This document shows positions 33,417 to 40,934 of a stretch of DNA of 64,000 nt, piece by piece. The position numbers and the translations under genes are program-made. The DNA comes from JAFGXT01 sp963677165 (GTDB taxonomy: Bacteria > Verrucomicrobiota > Lentisphaeria > Victivallales > SZUA-371), in assembly GCA_963677165.2 (NCBI GenBank), contig CAXXSX010000002.1, positions 1,922,001 to 1,986,000 of the forward strand, written 5' to 3'. Numbering within the stretch: position 1 is the first letter of the stretch; every line of letters begins with the position of its first letter. Under the pieces are notes generated by a model, which was not told where the DNA came from, did no database searches, and was given only the letters and a program-made list of their open reading frames with translations.

Positions 33417-35402
33417 ATGGGATTGCTCGGTTATTTATCTCGAAAACACAGTGATTCAGCTCCGGTTGTCAAGCAGCAGACAGCCATCGCGAAACCGGCA
33501 AAACCGATGCTGGTTCTTACCGATGAGGAGCGGGCCGTGCGAGATGAGCGCTGGCAGTTCTGCAGAAGTGTGGTTGATATGTGCCGATCCACCGGAATGA
33601 GCCAGATGCAATGCTGCGATATCGTGGCCAGTCGCGACGCAGAACGTTATCCAGTGCTTTCTCAAGGCGGCAAGCACGGTCGTTCCGCTCTTACATTCTT
33701 CAACCTGAGAAGCTGGCTCAGCAATAAAGACGGACTCGGGATCATTCGCGGCAGAGATGGCCGGAAGGATTACAACTGGGATAATATCGACGCTCTGGCT
33801 GATCGTTATGTCAGAGGCAATCAACCGGTCCGTTTCGACCCTCGCATTTTTAAGATTTTCTGTGCTGCATACCTCAATACCAGACGGCCATCCGTATCAT
33901 TGGCCTATCGTGAGACAAAGGAGTTATTCAGGCGTGAATACCCCGAAATCCAATTTCCGAGTGACGCTCAGATCCGCTATATGCTCAATAAGCTGCCAAG
34001 GGTTCAGATCGACGCCGGGAGGCAGGGAATCGACTACGTAATGAACCGTGACCTTTACATGCTTATCCGCGACTGGGACGTGATCAAGGCCGGTCAGTGC
34101 TGGTTTGCCGATACCAGGACCATGGACCAGTGGATCAGGATCCCGGACGGTAAAAACGGCTGGAGAGCGGTACGTCCGAATGTGACATTCGTCATGGACG
34201 CAAGAAGCTGGTATTGCGTGGGGTTCGACACCACGGAGGAAAGCGCGAATTCCGATATGATCCGGAACGTATTTGCCAGGGCATGCGTCGAACACGGCAG
34301 GCCGGATTTCTTTTATGTCGACAACGGGAAAGACTACAACAAACGCGGATTTACCACGCCGGTCGAAATCGAAAAGAGACAACTCTGCATCATCAAAGCC
34401 CTGGGCATTAAGCTCGTCAACTCCATCCCTTATCGCGGACGGTCGAAAACCGTGGAAAGACGATTCAGGGAAGACGCTCAGGACTTCGACAAGCGTCAGC
34501 CGTCGTACTGCGGCAATGCTCCTGGAGACGCTCCGGACGGTGCGGAGCTTTATTCCAAGCCGGAAAACATTATGCTGCTGCCGACGCTTGGTCAGTTTAA
34601 CGAGATGTTCGAAAAGGAAATCGAGAAGTTTCACCACAAGGCCATGGGAGGCCATTTAAAAGGCAAATGTCCTCATGAGATATTCGACGGCCCGGATCGG
34701 ATCAAACGCACCCCAATGAGCGAAAAAGAGCTTTATCTGGCGTTACTGCTGCCTGACTCGGCACCGCGTAAAATTCATCGCGGCGGCTGCCTGAACGTCA
34801 ACCGGATCCGATACTACGCTCCGGAGCTATTTGGAATGGAAAAAAGCTGGGTCATTGTCAAATCAAGCTATCTGGAGCCCGGCAGAATCCACGCTTTCAC
34901 GCTTGATGATCGCTATATCTGCGAATGTACCGCCCAGGCTGCCACTCATCCGTTGGCCCATCATATCGGCGATGAAGAAGATAAGAAGCTGCTGGACGAA
35001 CAACTGGTTATCCAGGGCAAACAGCGGCGTCGGTTACTGGACGGCCTGAACAATATGACCGGTGGGCTATACGGTCTGTCGATCGCCGAGATCACCAGTC
35101 TGAGACGGGAACAGCTTGAGTCAGGCGTCAAGCCGGTTGCGGTTGATTCCATGCGCAAGGTCAAGGGCGGCAATCACAATGTCAAGCTGCTGACAACACC
35201 GGAACGTCAGGCAGAAGCAAAACAGCAGGATGAAACTCAGAATAATGTTCAGAAAGCAGTTCAGGACGAAGCCGGTACCGCCGGAGAAAAACGTCTGGAA
35301 TTCGATGAGAAATTTATGGACCTCATGACCGGTGGCCAGTCTAAGGATAACGCCACAGAACCCCAAAGCGATACAACTGAATTTGTTGAATTTTCACTAT
35401 AA
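33417..35402 (+). CDS. Mu-like transposase (MuA family, DDE)
   Basis: A 661-residue integrase/transposase that would insert and replicate the phage by transposition. The catalytic RNase-H-fold core contains FADTRTMD (Asp232), YVDNGKDYN (Asp302) and KTVERRFRED (Glu347), with spacings close to MuA. A non-specific DNA-binding/strand-transfer domain follows. The C-terminal about 130 residues, acidic and Gln-rich, match the region contacting MuB and ClpX in Mu. The N-terminal end-binding domain is shorter than in Mu. Start: AGGAGG precedes the ATG. Confidence 0.92.
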   Translation: MGLLGYLSRKHSDSAPVVKQQTAIAKPAKPMLVLTDEERAVRDERWQFCRSVVDMCRSTGMSQMQCCDIVASRDAERYPVLSQGGKHGRSALTFFNLRSWLSNKDGLGIIRGRDGRKDYNWDNIDALADRYVRGNQPVRFDPRIFKIFCAAYLNTRRPSVSLAYRETKELFRREYPEIQFPSDAQIRYMLNKLPRVQIDAGRQGIDYVMNRDLYMLIRDWDVIKAGQCWFADTRTMDQWIRIPDGKNGWRAVRPNVTFVMDARSWYCVGFDTTEESANSDMIRNVFARACVEHGRPDFFYVDNGKDYNKRGFTTPVEIEKRQLCIIKALGIKLVNSIPYRGRSKTVERRFREDAQDFDKRQPSYCGNAPGDAPDGAELYSKPENIMLLPTLGQFNEMFEKEIEKFHHKAMGGHLKGKCPHEIFDGPDRIKRTPMSEKELYLALLLPDSAPRKIHRGGCLNVNRIRYYAPELFGMEKSWVIVKSSYLEPGRIHAFTLDDRYICECTAQAATHPLAHHIGDEEDKKLLDEQLVIQGKQRRRLLDGLNNMTGGLYGLSIAEITSLRREQLESGVKPVAVDSMRKVKGGNHNVKLLTTPERQAEAKQQDETQNNVQKAVQDEAGTAGEKRLEFDEKFMDLMTGGQSKDNATEPQSDTTEFVEFSL

Positions 35403-35463
35403 GTCCGTACGACGGACGGCGTTTATAGTGCTTCAAACTACGCGCTTCGCGCTACGGAAGCGA
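35403..35463 (+). repeat. GTCCGTACGACGGAC-family repeat (copy 9)
   Basis: The head begins at the base right after the transposase stop codon. The tail GTGCTTCAAACTACGCGC folds on CGCTACGGAAGC. It fills the gap between the transposase and MuB-like genes. Confidence 0.85.
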
Positions 35464-35483
35464 AAACAAAAAAAGGAGGAGAT

Positions 35484-36254
35484 ATGTTGACAAAAGAATT
35501 ACCGAAACTGATCGAAACCGAAGTGACCAGGCAGATCAATGCCGCCCTGACCGCTACTGTCAGGCGTAAATTGTTCTCCGTGATCTTCGGCGAAACCGGC
35601 AGAAGCAAAACACTGACCTGCAAGCATTATGCCGCCGCCAATCCTTCCACCGTATTGGTGGAACTTCCGGGAGCGGTCAATCACGCTGAATTCATCCAGA
35701 CACTGGTTATGGAAGTGGTCGGGAAAGACTTCGGCAGCACCCGGAGAAACAAAGCCGAAATAAGTGCCTTTCTCAAGAAAAACGAACGGACGCTTATTAT
35801 TGATGAAGCCAACCAGCTGCTGTTCTCATCGAACAACCTGGTAATCGCTAAAAGCTTCGAGTTCCTGCGCCGGAACATCTATGAACTGACCGGAACGCCG
35901 GTGCTGCTGGTGTTTACCCGCTACAGCTTAAAAGACCTCCGTCACGGCAGCCTGAGCAGTTTTCTGGAGCAGTTCCGGGGAAGAATCGGATATCCGCTTC
36001 AGATACCGGCACGGCTGCTTAAAGCCAGGGAAATCAAACCGATCGTCATGGACTATGTCCCGGACGCCGACAAGGCTCTGATCGACGCGGCAATGGACGT
36101 GGCCACTCCCGGAGACGGTAAACTCCGGACGCTGGTGAAATACCTGGAACTTGCCCAGGAATATGTCGACGCCAATGGTGGAACCATCAACGCAAAGCTG
36201 CTGCTGTTCCTTCGCGATCGCTACGAAGACGGCGGCGCATGGCCGGATGAATAA
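35484..36254 (+). CDS. MuB-like target-DNA activator ATPase
   Basis: A 256-residue AAA+ ATPase. Walker A GETGRSKT is at residues 36-43 and Walker B TLIIDEAN has Asp107 and Glu108. It should bind target DNA, stimulate the transposase and provide target immunity. It is slightly shorter than Mu B (312 residues) and lacks the N-terminal HTH extension. AAAGGAGGAG precedes the ATG. Its stop overlaps the next small gene. Confidence 0.9.
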   Translation: MLTKELPKLIETEVTRQINAALTATVRRKLFSVIFGETGRSKTLTCKHYAAANPSTVLVELPGAVNHAEFIQTLVMEVVGKDFGSTRRNKAEISAFLKKNERTLIIDEANQLLFSSNNLVIAKSFEFLRRNIYELTGTPVLLVFTRYSLKDLRHGSLSSFLEQFRGRIGYPLQIPARLLKAREIKPIVMDYVPDADKALIDAAMDVATPGDGKLRTLVKYLELAQEYVDANGGTINAKLLLFLRDRYEDGGAWPDE

Positions 36255-36363
36255 AAATGAAATCGACGTATTACTTCGTGTATTGCAGGAAAACGCGGAA
36301 TCAGATCAGCCTGGCAACCAGGTATTACAAGCTCGCCAAAAGAACCCGAGAAAAATTAAATAA
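36247..36363 (+). CDS. small protein coupled to MuB
   Basis: A 38-residue protein starting MNKNEIDVLLRVLQ; its ATG overlaps the ATPase stop region. A different frame (36257-36502) continues further and its second half (YALGHIYFSDEYGITRIG) reads like a protein, so a +1 frameshift in the AAAAA near 36353 may have split one gene of about 80 residues. Confidence 0.4.
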   Translation: MNKNEIDVLLRVLQENAESDQPGNQVLQARQKNPRKIK

Positions 36364-36498
36364 CGGCAATAGCCAGTATGCTCTCGGTCATATTTATTTT
36401 TCCGATGAGTACGGCATTACCCGAATCGGTCGCGGTAAGATCAATCTTTCTCTGGAACTGCTGCCGACTCGCATAAGATTCTCAAGGAGATGTCAACG

Positions 36499-36969
36499 AT
36501 GAACAAGATTATCCAGGCAATTAAGATCGAACAGAAAAAAGCAGGCATTCCGGACAAAGAATATCGGAATATGCTTCGCCAGATCGCCGGAGTATCAAGT
36601 GCCAGGGATCTTGACGAAAAAGCAGGAAAGGCCGTTTTAAAAGCCATCAGAACCAAAGAAGCCGCATTGCACGGCAGAAGCTTCAGACAACCACAGACCG
36701 CCCAGGAACGAAAAATCTGGGCGATGTGGTACGAACTCCGGGAAATGCTGCCGAAAGAAGAACGTACGTTCCAGTATTTACTCGGTTTCTGCCGTCGCGT
36801 TTCCGGAGAACCCAATGCCGGAAACCTAGGAGGCTTCAATAAACCGCAACTGCATAAAATTATCGAAGCACTCAAGCAGAGAATTGACCAGGAGTATGAA
36901 GCAATTCGGCAGGGAGAGCTTAACTGGGAAGAGCAGAACGTTGAACCCGATTCTGATATCCCATTTTGA
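36499..36969 (+). CDS. Mu gp16/GemA-like protein (DUF1018)
   Basis: This 156-residue protein contains AGIPDKEYRNMLRQIAGVSSARDL, the hallmark of the Mu gp16/GemA family of early regulators. I take the second ATG (36499), nine bases after AAGGAG, over the one that directly touches it. In Mu, GemA modulates host gene expression and DNA supercoiling; the exact role here is unknown. Confidence 0.8.
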   Translation: MNKIIQAIKIEQKKAGIPDKEYRNMLRQIAGVSSARDLDEKAGKAVLKAIRTKEAALHGRSFRQPQTAQERKIWAMWYELREMLPKEERTFQYLLGFCRRVSGEPNAGNLGGFNKPQLHKIIEALKQRIDQEYEAIRQGELNWEEQNVEPDSDIPF

Positions 36970-37019
36970 TATATAACAACCAATAAAATCCAACCAACAA
37001 AAAAAAGGAAAGTAGAATC

Positions 37020-37382
37020 ATGAAAGGAGTAACCCAAAAACAGCAGAACATTCTGGACTTCATTGTGGAGTTCAAGAATTCGGAAGGAATGTCTCCAACC
37101 GTTTACGAGATCGCAGACAGATTCAGTATTAAGACATCGACTGTATTTGCACATCTGCGGGCCATGAAGCGGAAAGAACTCATTACCAGGACCAGTAAGG
37201 CAAGATCAATTAAGGTCTGCGGGATGGATGAGGAAGGCGATGTGATCAGACTGCGGGGATCGCGTGACAATAAGTTTCTCGGTTCGGCTGCTGTAACCAC
37301 CAAAAACCATGCGGCATTCTTGAGGAAAGCACTTGAGACAATGGGATGCACCGAGGTAGTAATTGAGGGAGTGGAAGGATGA
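37020..37382 (+). CDS. LexA-type DNA-binding protein lacking the peptidase domain
   Basis: Residues 1-65 match the LexA winged-helix DNA-binding domain (QKQQNILDFIVEFKNSEG, SPTVYEIADRFSIKTSTVFAHL). The remaining 55 residues do not contain the Ser-Lys self-cleavage domain. It could compete with host LexA for SOS operators or repress phage genes without SOS release. Its stop overlaps the next start in ATGA. Confidence 0.8.
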   Translation: MKGVTQKQQNILDFIVEFKNSEGMSPTVYEIADRFSIKTSTVFAHLRAMKRKELITRTSKARSIKVCGMDEEGDVIRLRGSRDNKFLGSAAVTTKNHAAFLRKALETMGCTEVVIEGVEG

Positions 37383-37825
37383 AGCGGAAAACCATTGTTG
37401 TAGAAGTCGAATTGAATGCTGCCGAGTGGATAAAGGAACCGGAAGCGATCAATCAGGTTTCCCATATCTTGAAGCAGGAATTAAAAAATGATCCGCACGT
37501 GGAATGCTATGGCTGCAGTCTGAAAGATAACAGTACCGAGACCAAACTGTTCAAAGCCGTTAAGCATATTCTGTCACGGATTTGCAAGGATGAAAGAGTT
37601 GCATATCAGTTGGGATATATGACCGAAAGTCTGCGCCTTCTTGTCGACGGTTATGCTGCCGCAACAAACCAGACGGTGGAAGAAGTGAATAAGGAAGTAA
37701 ATGAGGCACTCCGTCAACTGCCGTTGAAAAGGCACGAAAAGATGCTTGAGCTTGGCTGGGAATGTTTGCAGAAACAGGAAGAAAAAGAAGAAGAAGAAGA
37801 CACAGAGGTGTATGTGCGACTATGA
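37379..37825 (+). CDS. phage protein, unknown, with acidic tail
   Basis: A 148-residue mostly helical protein with a run of Glu residues near the C-terminus. It is coupled by ATGA overlaps to both neighbours. No family is recognised. Confidence 0.6.
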   Translation: MKRKTIVVEVELNAAEWIKEPEAINQVSHILKQELKNDPHVECYGCSLKDNSTETKLFKAVKHILSRICKDERVAYQLGYMTESLRLLVDGYAAATNQTVEEVNKEVNEALRQLPLKRHEKMLELGWECLQKQEEKEEEEDTEVYVRL

Positions 37826-38127
37826 AAAGGGAACTCACTCAGGAACAGAGGGAACATCTGGAAGCGTTGATCCGGACAACGAATCGAATGATTCAGGAGA
37901 TGGAAATGAATCTGGAACGGCTCAAAGGAGAAAAGAAAGCTCACGAAAGATTTCTTCGGGACTATGGACAGCCGGTTCTGATTCCACCTGAAGGTGGAGA
38001 CGTAAAAGCAAACGCGACTCTCCAGGAGATAAGCGACAGCTGCGCAAAAAGCGAAGAAGACACACTGCACATGCTCATGAGGCAAACCCGGATTGAATGC
38101 ATGGGAATGTGGATCGAGGTGAAATGA
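37822..38127 (+). CDS. coiled-coil phage protein, unknown
   Basis: The ATG at 37822 overlaps the upstream stop (ATGA), giving 101 residues starting MKRELTQEQREHLEAL. The N-terminal half is a long amphipathic helix. A longer upstream extension is out of keeping with the overlap and rejected. The function is unknown. Confidence 0.6.
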   Translation: MKRELTQEQREHLEALIRTTNRMIQEMEMNLERLKGEKKAHERFLRDYGQPVLIPPEGGDVKANATLQEISDSCAKSEEDTLHMLMRQTRIECMGMWIEVK

Positions 38128-38537
38128 TGAAAAGTATTATATGGAAAAGTCCTAACGTTAAACCTGTTCGTTGCAGGTGGATTTTCGGCATCAGAAATAA
38201 AGAAATAACGATGGACGAGTATACCTACCATAGCTATTGCGATCAAGAACCGGAAATTGATGTTTCAAACTATGATGGCTGGATGTATTTCAGCGAAGCC
38301 TTGAGAAATTATGACAAGATACATGAGTATAACGCTGAGTTGCTGGAAGTAATCACTGTTCTTCTTGAGACACATACTCCTGATCAAGTCTGTAAAGGGT
38401 GTGAGACTCCTCCTTATTGCCCATGTGGGAAAATCGAAAGAGCAAAGGAAATTCATAAGATTGCAGAAAAGCTTATTAAAAAATCAGAAGTCAGAGGATT
38501 AAATCTAAAATCAGAAGGAAAAGACGGTCATGAGTAA
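38124..38537 (+). CDS. phage protein with Cys cluster, unknown
   Basis: About 137 residues starting MMKSIIWKSPNVKPVRCRW. A CKGCETPPYCPCGK cluster near residue 95 may bind zinc. Two adjacent ATGs (38124, 38127) overlap the previous stop; the second has better spacing from GAGGTG. Confidence 0.55.
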   Translation: MMKSIIWKSPNVKPVRCRWIFGIRNKEITMDEYTYHSYCDQEPEIDVSNYDGWMYFSEALRNYDKIHEYNAELLEVITVLLETHTPDQVCKGCETPPYCPCGKIERAKEIHKIAEKLIKKSEVRGLNLKSEGKDGHE

Positions 38538-38712
38538 GAAGGTTCATAGTTTTAAGGATACCAGAGGAGCGCTTTGGGTAGCGTGTTCTGAATGCGATCG
38601 CGGCGGCAACGGCGGGGATCCGGACAAATGCAGTGCCGGTGGAAACGTTAAGCGCGGCGGTACTCGCGGCTGCTTCATCGGAACACTTATGGCGGGGATC
38701 AAGGTAAAATGA
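38530..38712 (+). CDS. small Cys/Gly-rich phage protein
   Basis: A 60-residue protein with ACSECDRGGNGGDPDKCSAGG, which looks like a small metal- or nucleic-acid-binding motif. It overlaps both neighbours by a few bases. Confidence 0.55.
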   Translation: MSKKVHSFKDTRGALWVACSECDRGGNGGDPDKCSAGGNVKRGGTRGCFIGTLMAGIKVK

Positions 38713-39419
38713 AAGCTATTGATAAAATCAAAAAGCTGCTGGCATTAAGTCAAAGCTCAAATGAAAATGAAGCTGCTGCTGCCCTGGCCAAAGCGATGGA
38801 GATCGCCGCCGATGAAGGCATAGATATGGCAGAGGCAGAGGCTGCGATTCTTAATGAAGACATCTCCACAAAAATGTTTTCGAAGCCAAGATTAAAAATT
38901 CCAAAATGGGAACTAAGCCTGGCAACAGGGATATCCGAAATGTTCGGATGCCGTGCAGTCACTATTGGTTCATACCGTCCACAAAGCTGGCGTTATGCCA
39001 AGCAGCAGGGGCTTGAATTTGCCGGATATCCCAGTGATCTGGAAATATGTATTTATGTTTATGAGTATCTCAAACGTCAAGTAAAAAAACTGGCGAATGA
39101 GCACATGAAAACAAAGCGATTCCGCAAACGCGTCAGAAGAGAAAATTATAAGACAGATTATCTCTACGGAATGGTCCTTCGTGTAATATTGACGGCTAAA
39201 AAATTCTATAATCGCGACCATTCGAATGGAACACCTGGACTGGTGGTAAAACGCGGTGTGATGATTGACCGCTGGTTGAAAGACCTGGGCGCTGAGGACC
39301 ATGATTTTTCATCAAAAACTAAACGCCAAGACGCATTTCATGCCGGTTATTCAGATGGCAGCAAAGTCGGTATTTCCCATGGCGTAAACGCCGGAAAACC
39401 GATGCAGATAAAACAATAA
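38709..39419 (+). CDS. DUF2786-containing phage protein
   Basis: This 236-residue protein opens with IDKIKKLLALSQSSNENEAAAALAKAMEIA, the DUF2786 pattern, followed by a basic helical region (KRFRKRVRRENYKTDYLYG) and a C-terminal FHAGYSDGSKVGI typical of longer DUF2786 proteins. The biochemical role of the family is not established. An ATGA overlap couples it upstream. Confidence 0.75.
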   Translation: MKAIDKIKKLLALSQSSNENEAAAALAKAMEIAADEGIDMAEAEAAILNEDISTKMFSKPRLKIPKWELSLATGISEMFGCRAVTIGSYRPQSWRYAKQQGLEFAGYPSDLEICIYVYEYLKRQVKKLANEHMKTKRFRKRVRRENYKTDYLYGMVLRVILTAKKFYNRDHSNGTPGLVVKRGVMIDRWLKDLGAEDHDFSSKTKRQDAFHAGYSDGSKVGISHGVNAGKPMQIKQ

Positions 39420-39435
39420 AGGAAGGAGATTGTTG

Positions 39436-39582
39436 ATGACGGACCGATGCATTTTCGCTTGTATTTTGCTCGTATCTCTTCTGGCAAGCTTTGTTATCGA
39501 AAAGAGTTTAAAAATGGTTCTAAGGCATCGTGAAAGAATGGCAAGAATAAAAGCCAAAGGAGGTGATAAATCAAGTAAGTAG
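39436..39582 (+). CDS. small membrane protein
   Basis: A 48-residue protein with one transmembrane segment (IFACILLVSLLASFVI) and a basic tail, preceded by AAGGAG. The shape fits a small holin-like or phage membrane-targeting peptide, but there is no neighbouring lysis gene. Confidence 0.5.
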   Translation: MTDRCIFACILLVSLLASFVIEKSLKMVLRHRERMARIKAKGGDKSSK

Positions 39583-39595
39583 ACAATAGAAGGAC

Positions 39596-39736
39596 GGGGA
39601 GAGTCGGTGTAACCAGCACCGGTTCTCTCCATGAGCGCGACGCAGCAACGTCAACGATCAAGCTCCGCCCAATAGCAACAGTTTTCAATAAACACCGGGG
39701 CCATGATCCAAGCAAGCTGCGTCGCGCTTTTTTTGT
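39596..39736 (+). ncRNA. candidate structured RNA with terminator stem
   Basis: There is no gene between 39583 and 39781. GGAGAG/CTCTCC with an inner CGGTG/CACCG stem forms a hairpin at 39598-39630. AGCGCGACGCAGC (39634-39646) is exactly complementary to GCTGCGTCGCGCT (39716-39728), which is followed by a T-run. The outer 13-bp stem encloses about 69 nt with an inner GATCA/TGATC pairing. It may be an independent small RNA or a leader attenuator of the methylase gene. Confidence 0.55.
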
Positions 39737-39781
39737 TCAAAACATTAATCTGAGGAGAGAAGCCGTAAAGGAGTTGTTATT

Positions 39782-40657
39782 ATGGCATACAAGAGAATCA
39801 GAGCTCCGTTTCCATGGTTTGGTGGAAAAGGAAATCCTAAAATCAAAAACGAAATCCTCGGATTATTACCTCCACATGAGCATTACCTGGAGCCCTTCGG
39901 CGGCGGCGCATCGATCCTGATCGCAAAGGACGCGGCAAAGGTCGAAGTCTATAATGACGTCAACCGGGGAGTGGTTAATTTTTTCCGGGTTGTGGCCGAT
40001 GCCGACTACTTCGGGAAGTTTATGGCCAGAGCGGCGCTGCTGCCCGTCAGTCGCGAACTATACGAAGAGTTCCTGCGTACGTGGCCCGCGATCCATGATC
40101 CGGTCGAACAGGCCGTCCGCTGGTATTATGTAGCCCAACAAAGCTTCGGAGGCATGTTCGGCAACGCCTGGGGAACGACGGTAAATTCATCGTCCAGGGG
40201 AATGGCTTCTAACATCTCAAGCTGGCGATCAAGCTTCGAGAATCTTCCGAAGGTTCACGAACGGATCCAGCGCGTCCAGATCGAGTGCTGCGACTGGCGC
40301 GATATCCTGAAACGTTTCTCCGGGTCCGGTTGGCTGGCCTATTGCGATCCTCCTTATGTGGCTGGATCCAGGAAGGCTGGCGGCTATGATCATGAGTTAA
40401 AAGACTGCGATCATGAAGCCCTGGTGACGGAGCTCATGGATTACGACGGCGCCGTGGTCCTTTCCGGATATGACAATGTGATTTACAAGCCACTGGCCGA
40501 TGCCGGATGGGATTGTCACACGGTCGACGTGGTCTGCAGCGCTGCCGGTCGCACAAGAAATTCAGGTCTCCAGGGAAGCGGTAATGTTAAAGCAAAACAG
40601 AAGCGCGTTGAATGCATCTGGCGTAATCCGGAAGCCCTTCGACGGTTGAAAAACTAA
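39782..40657 (+). CDS. Dam-type N6-adenine DNA methyltransferase (D12 class)
   Basis: A 291-residue methylase. Motifs: PFPWFGGKG (residues 9-17), AdoMet-binding EPFGGGASIL, the D12-class ND region (YNDVNRGVVNFF) and catalytic DPPY (189-192). It lacks a fused nuclease, and no partner restriction gene is near, so it is an orphan modification enzyme. It may protect phage DNA or alter gene control. AAGGAG precedes the ATG. It is the last early-operon gene. Confidence 0.9.
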   Translation: MAYKRIRAPFPWFGGKGNPKIKNEILGLLPPHEHYLEPFGGGASILIAKDAAKVEVYNDVNRGVVNFFRVVADADYFGKFMARAALLPVSRELYEEFLRTWPAIHDPVEQAVRWYYVAQQSFGGMFGNAWGTTVNSSSRGMASNISSWRSSFENLPKVHERIQRVQIECCDWRDILKRFSGSGWLAYCDPPYVAGSRKAGGYDHELKDCDHEALVTELMDYDGAVVLSGYDNVIYKPLADAGWDCHTVDVVCSAAGRTRNSGLQGSGNVKAKQKRVECIWRNPEALRRLKN

Positions 40658-40660
40658 CCG

Positions 40661-40797
40661 CGCACAATAGCCATTGAATCAAACAGCCCCGGTCCAGGAA
40701 GCCGGGGTTATTCGTATGCGCACACTCGCGTCAATGATATCACGCACACTCACCACGCACAATGCCGGTATCGGCACACTTCCGGCCCTCGCACATT
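40661..40797 (+). repeat. cluster of CGCACAMT motifs near the right prophage end
   Basis: The eight-base motif CGCACAAT/CGCACACT or one-base variants occurs at 40661, 40719, 40743, 40756, 40773 and 40790, all in the same orientation. The spacing (13-24 bp for the last five) is iteron-like. It may bind a phage protein. Confidence 0.5.
40687..40711 (+). terminator. terminator of the early operon
   Basis: CCCCGG (40687-40692) and CCGGGG (40702-40707) form a GC stem, followed by TTATTC. The T-run is weak, so termination may be partial. Confidence 0.55.
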
Positions 40798-40934
40798 GAA
40801 AAACGCTATATTTGGGAAAACTTAGGAGTCAGTAGAATTACCCTCAGGGAAGCTAAGAACCCTTAAGAAAACCTTGTTTGTTTATATAATTCTGTGTATA
40901 TAATAATTTAATTTATATAAAAAATAACTCTTTC
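40798..40934. other. right prophage boundary region
   Basis: A/T-rich. It contains an inverted GGTTTTCTTA site (reverse strand, 40864-40878) matching the left-end repeats, and a weaker AAGTTTTCCCA at 40812-40823. The junction with host DNA must lie close to here, before the AraC-type gene. I cannot fix it because no target duplication is evident. Confidence 0.45.

Noticed and set aside
33924..34655. 243-codon reverse frame inside the transposase gene
   Set aside because: It lies fully within a convincing DDE transposase and encodes no recognisable domain.
39634..39728. Retron-like element (inverted repeats around a structured RNA)
   Set aside because: The 13-nt arms recall retron a1/a2, but no reverse transcriptase gene is nearby; a structured RNA or attenuator is simpler.
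40661..40797. CRISPR array
   Set aside because: The repeated unit is only 8 bases with irregular short spacing; no repeat-spacer structure and no cas genes.
4306..40880. 5-bp target-site duplication with TG...CA ends
   Set aside because: All TG on the left and CA on the right near the expected ends were compared by eye; no matching five-base flanks were convincing.
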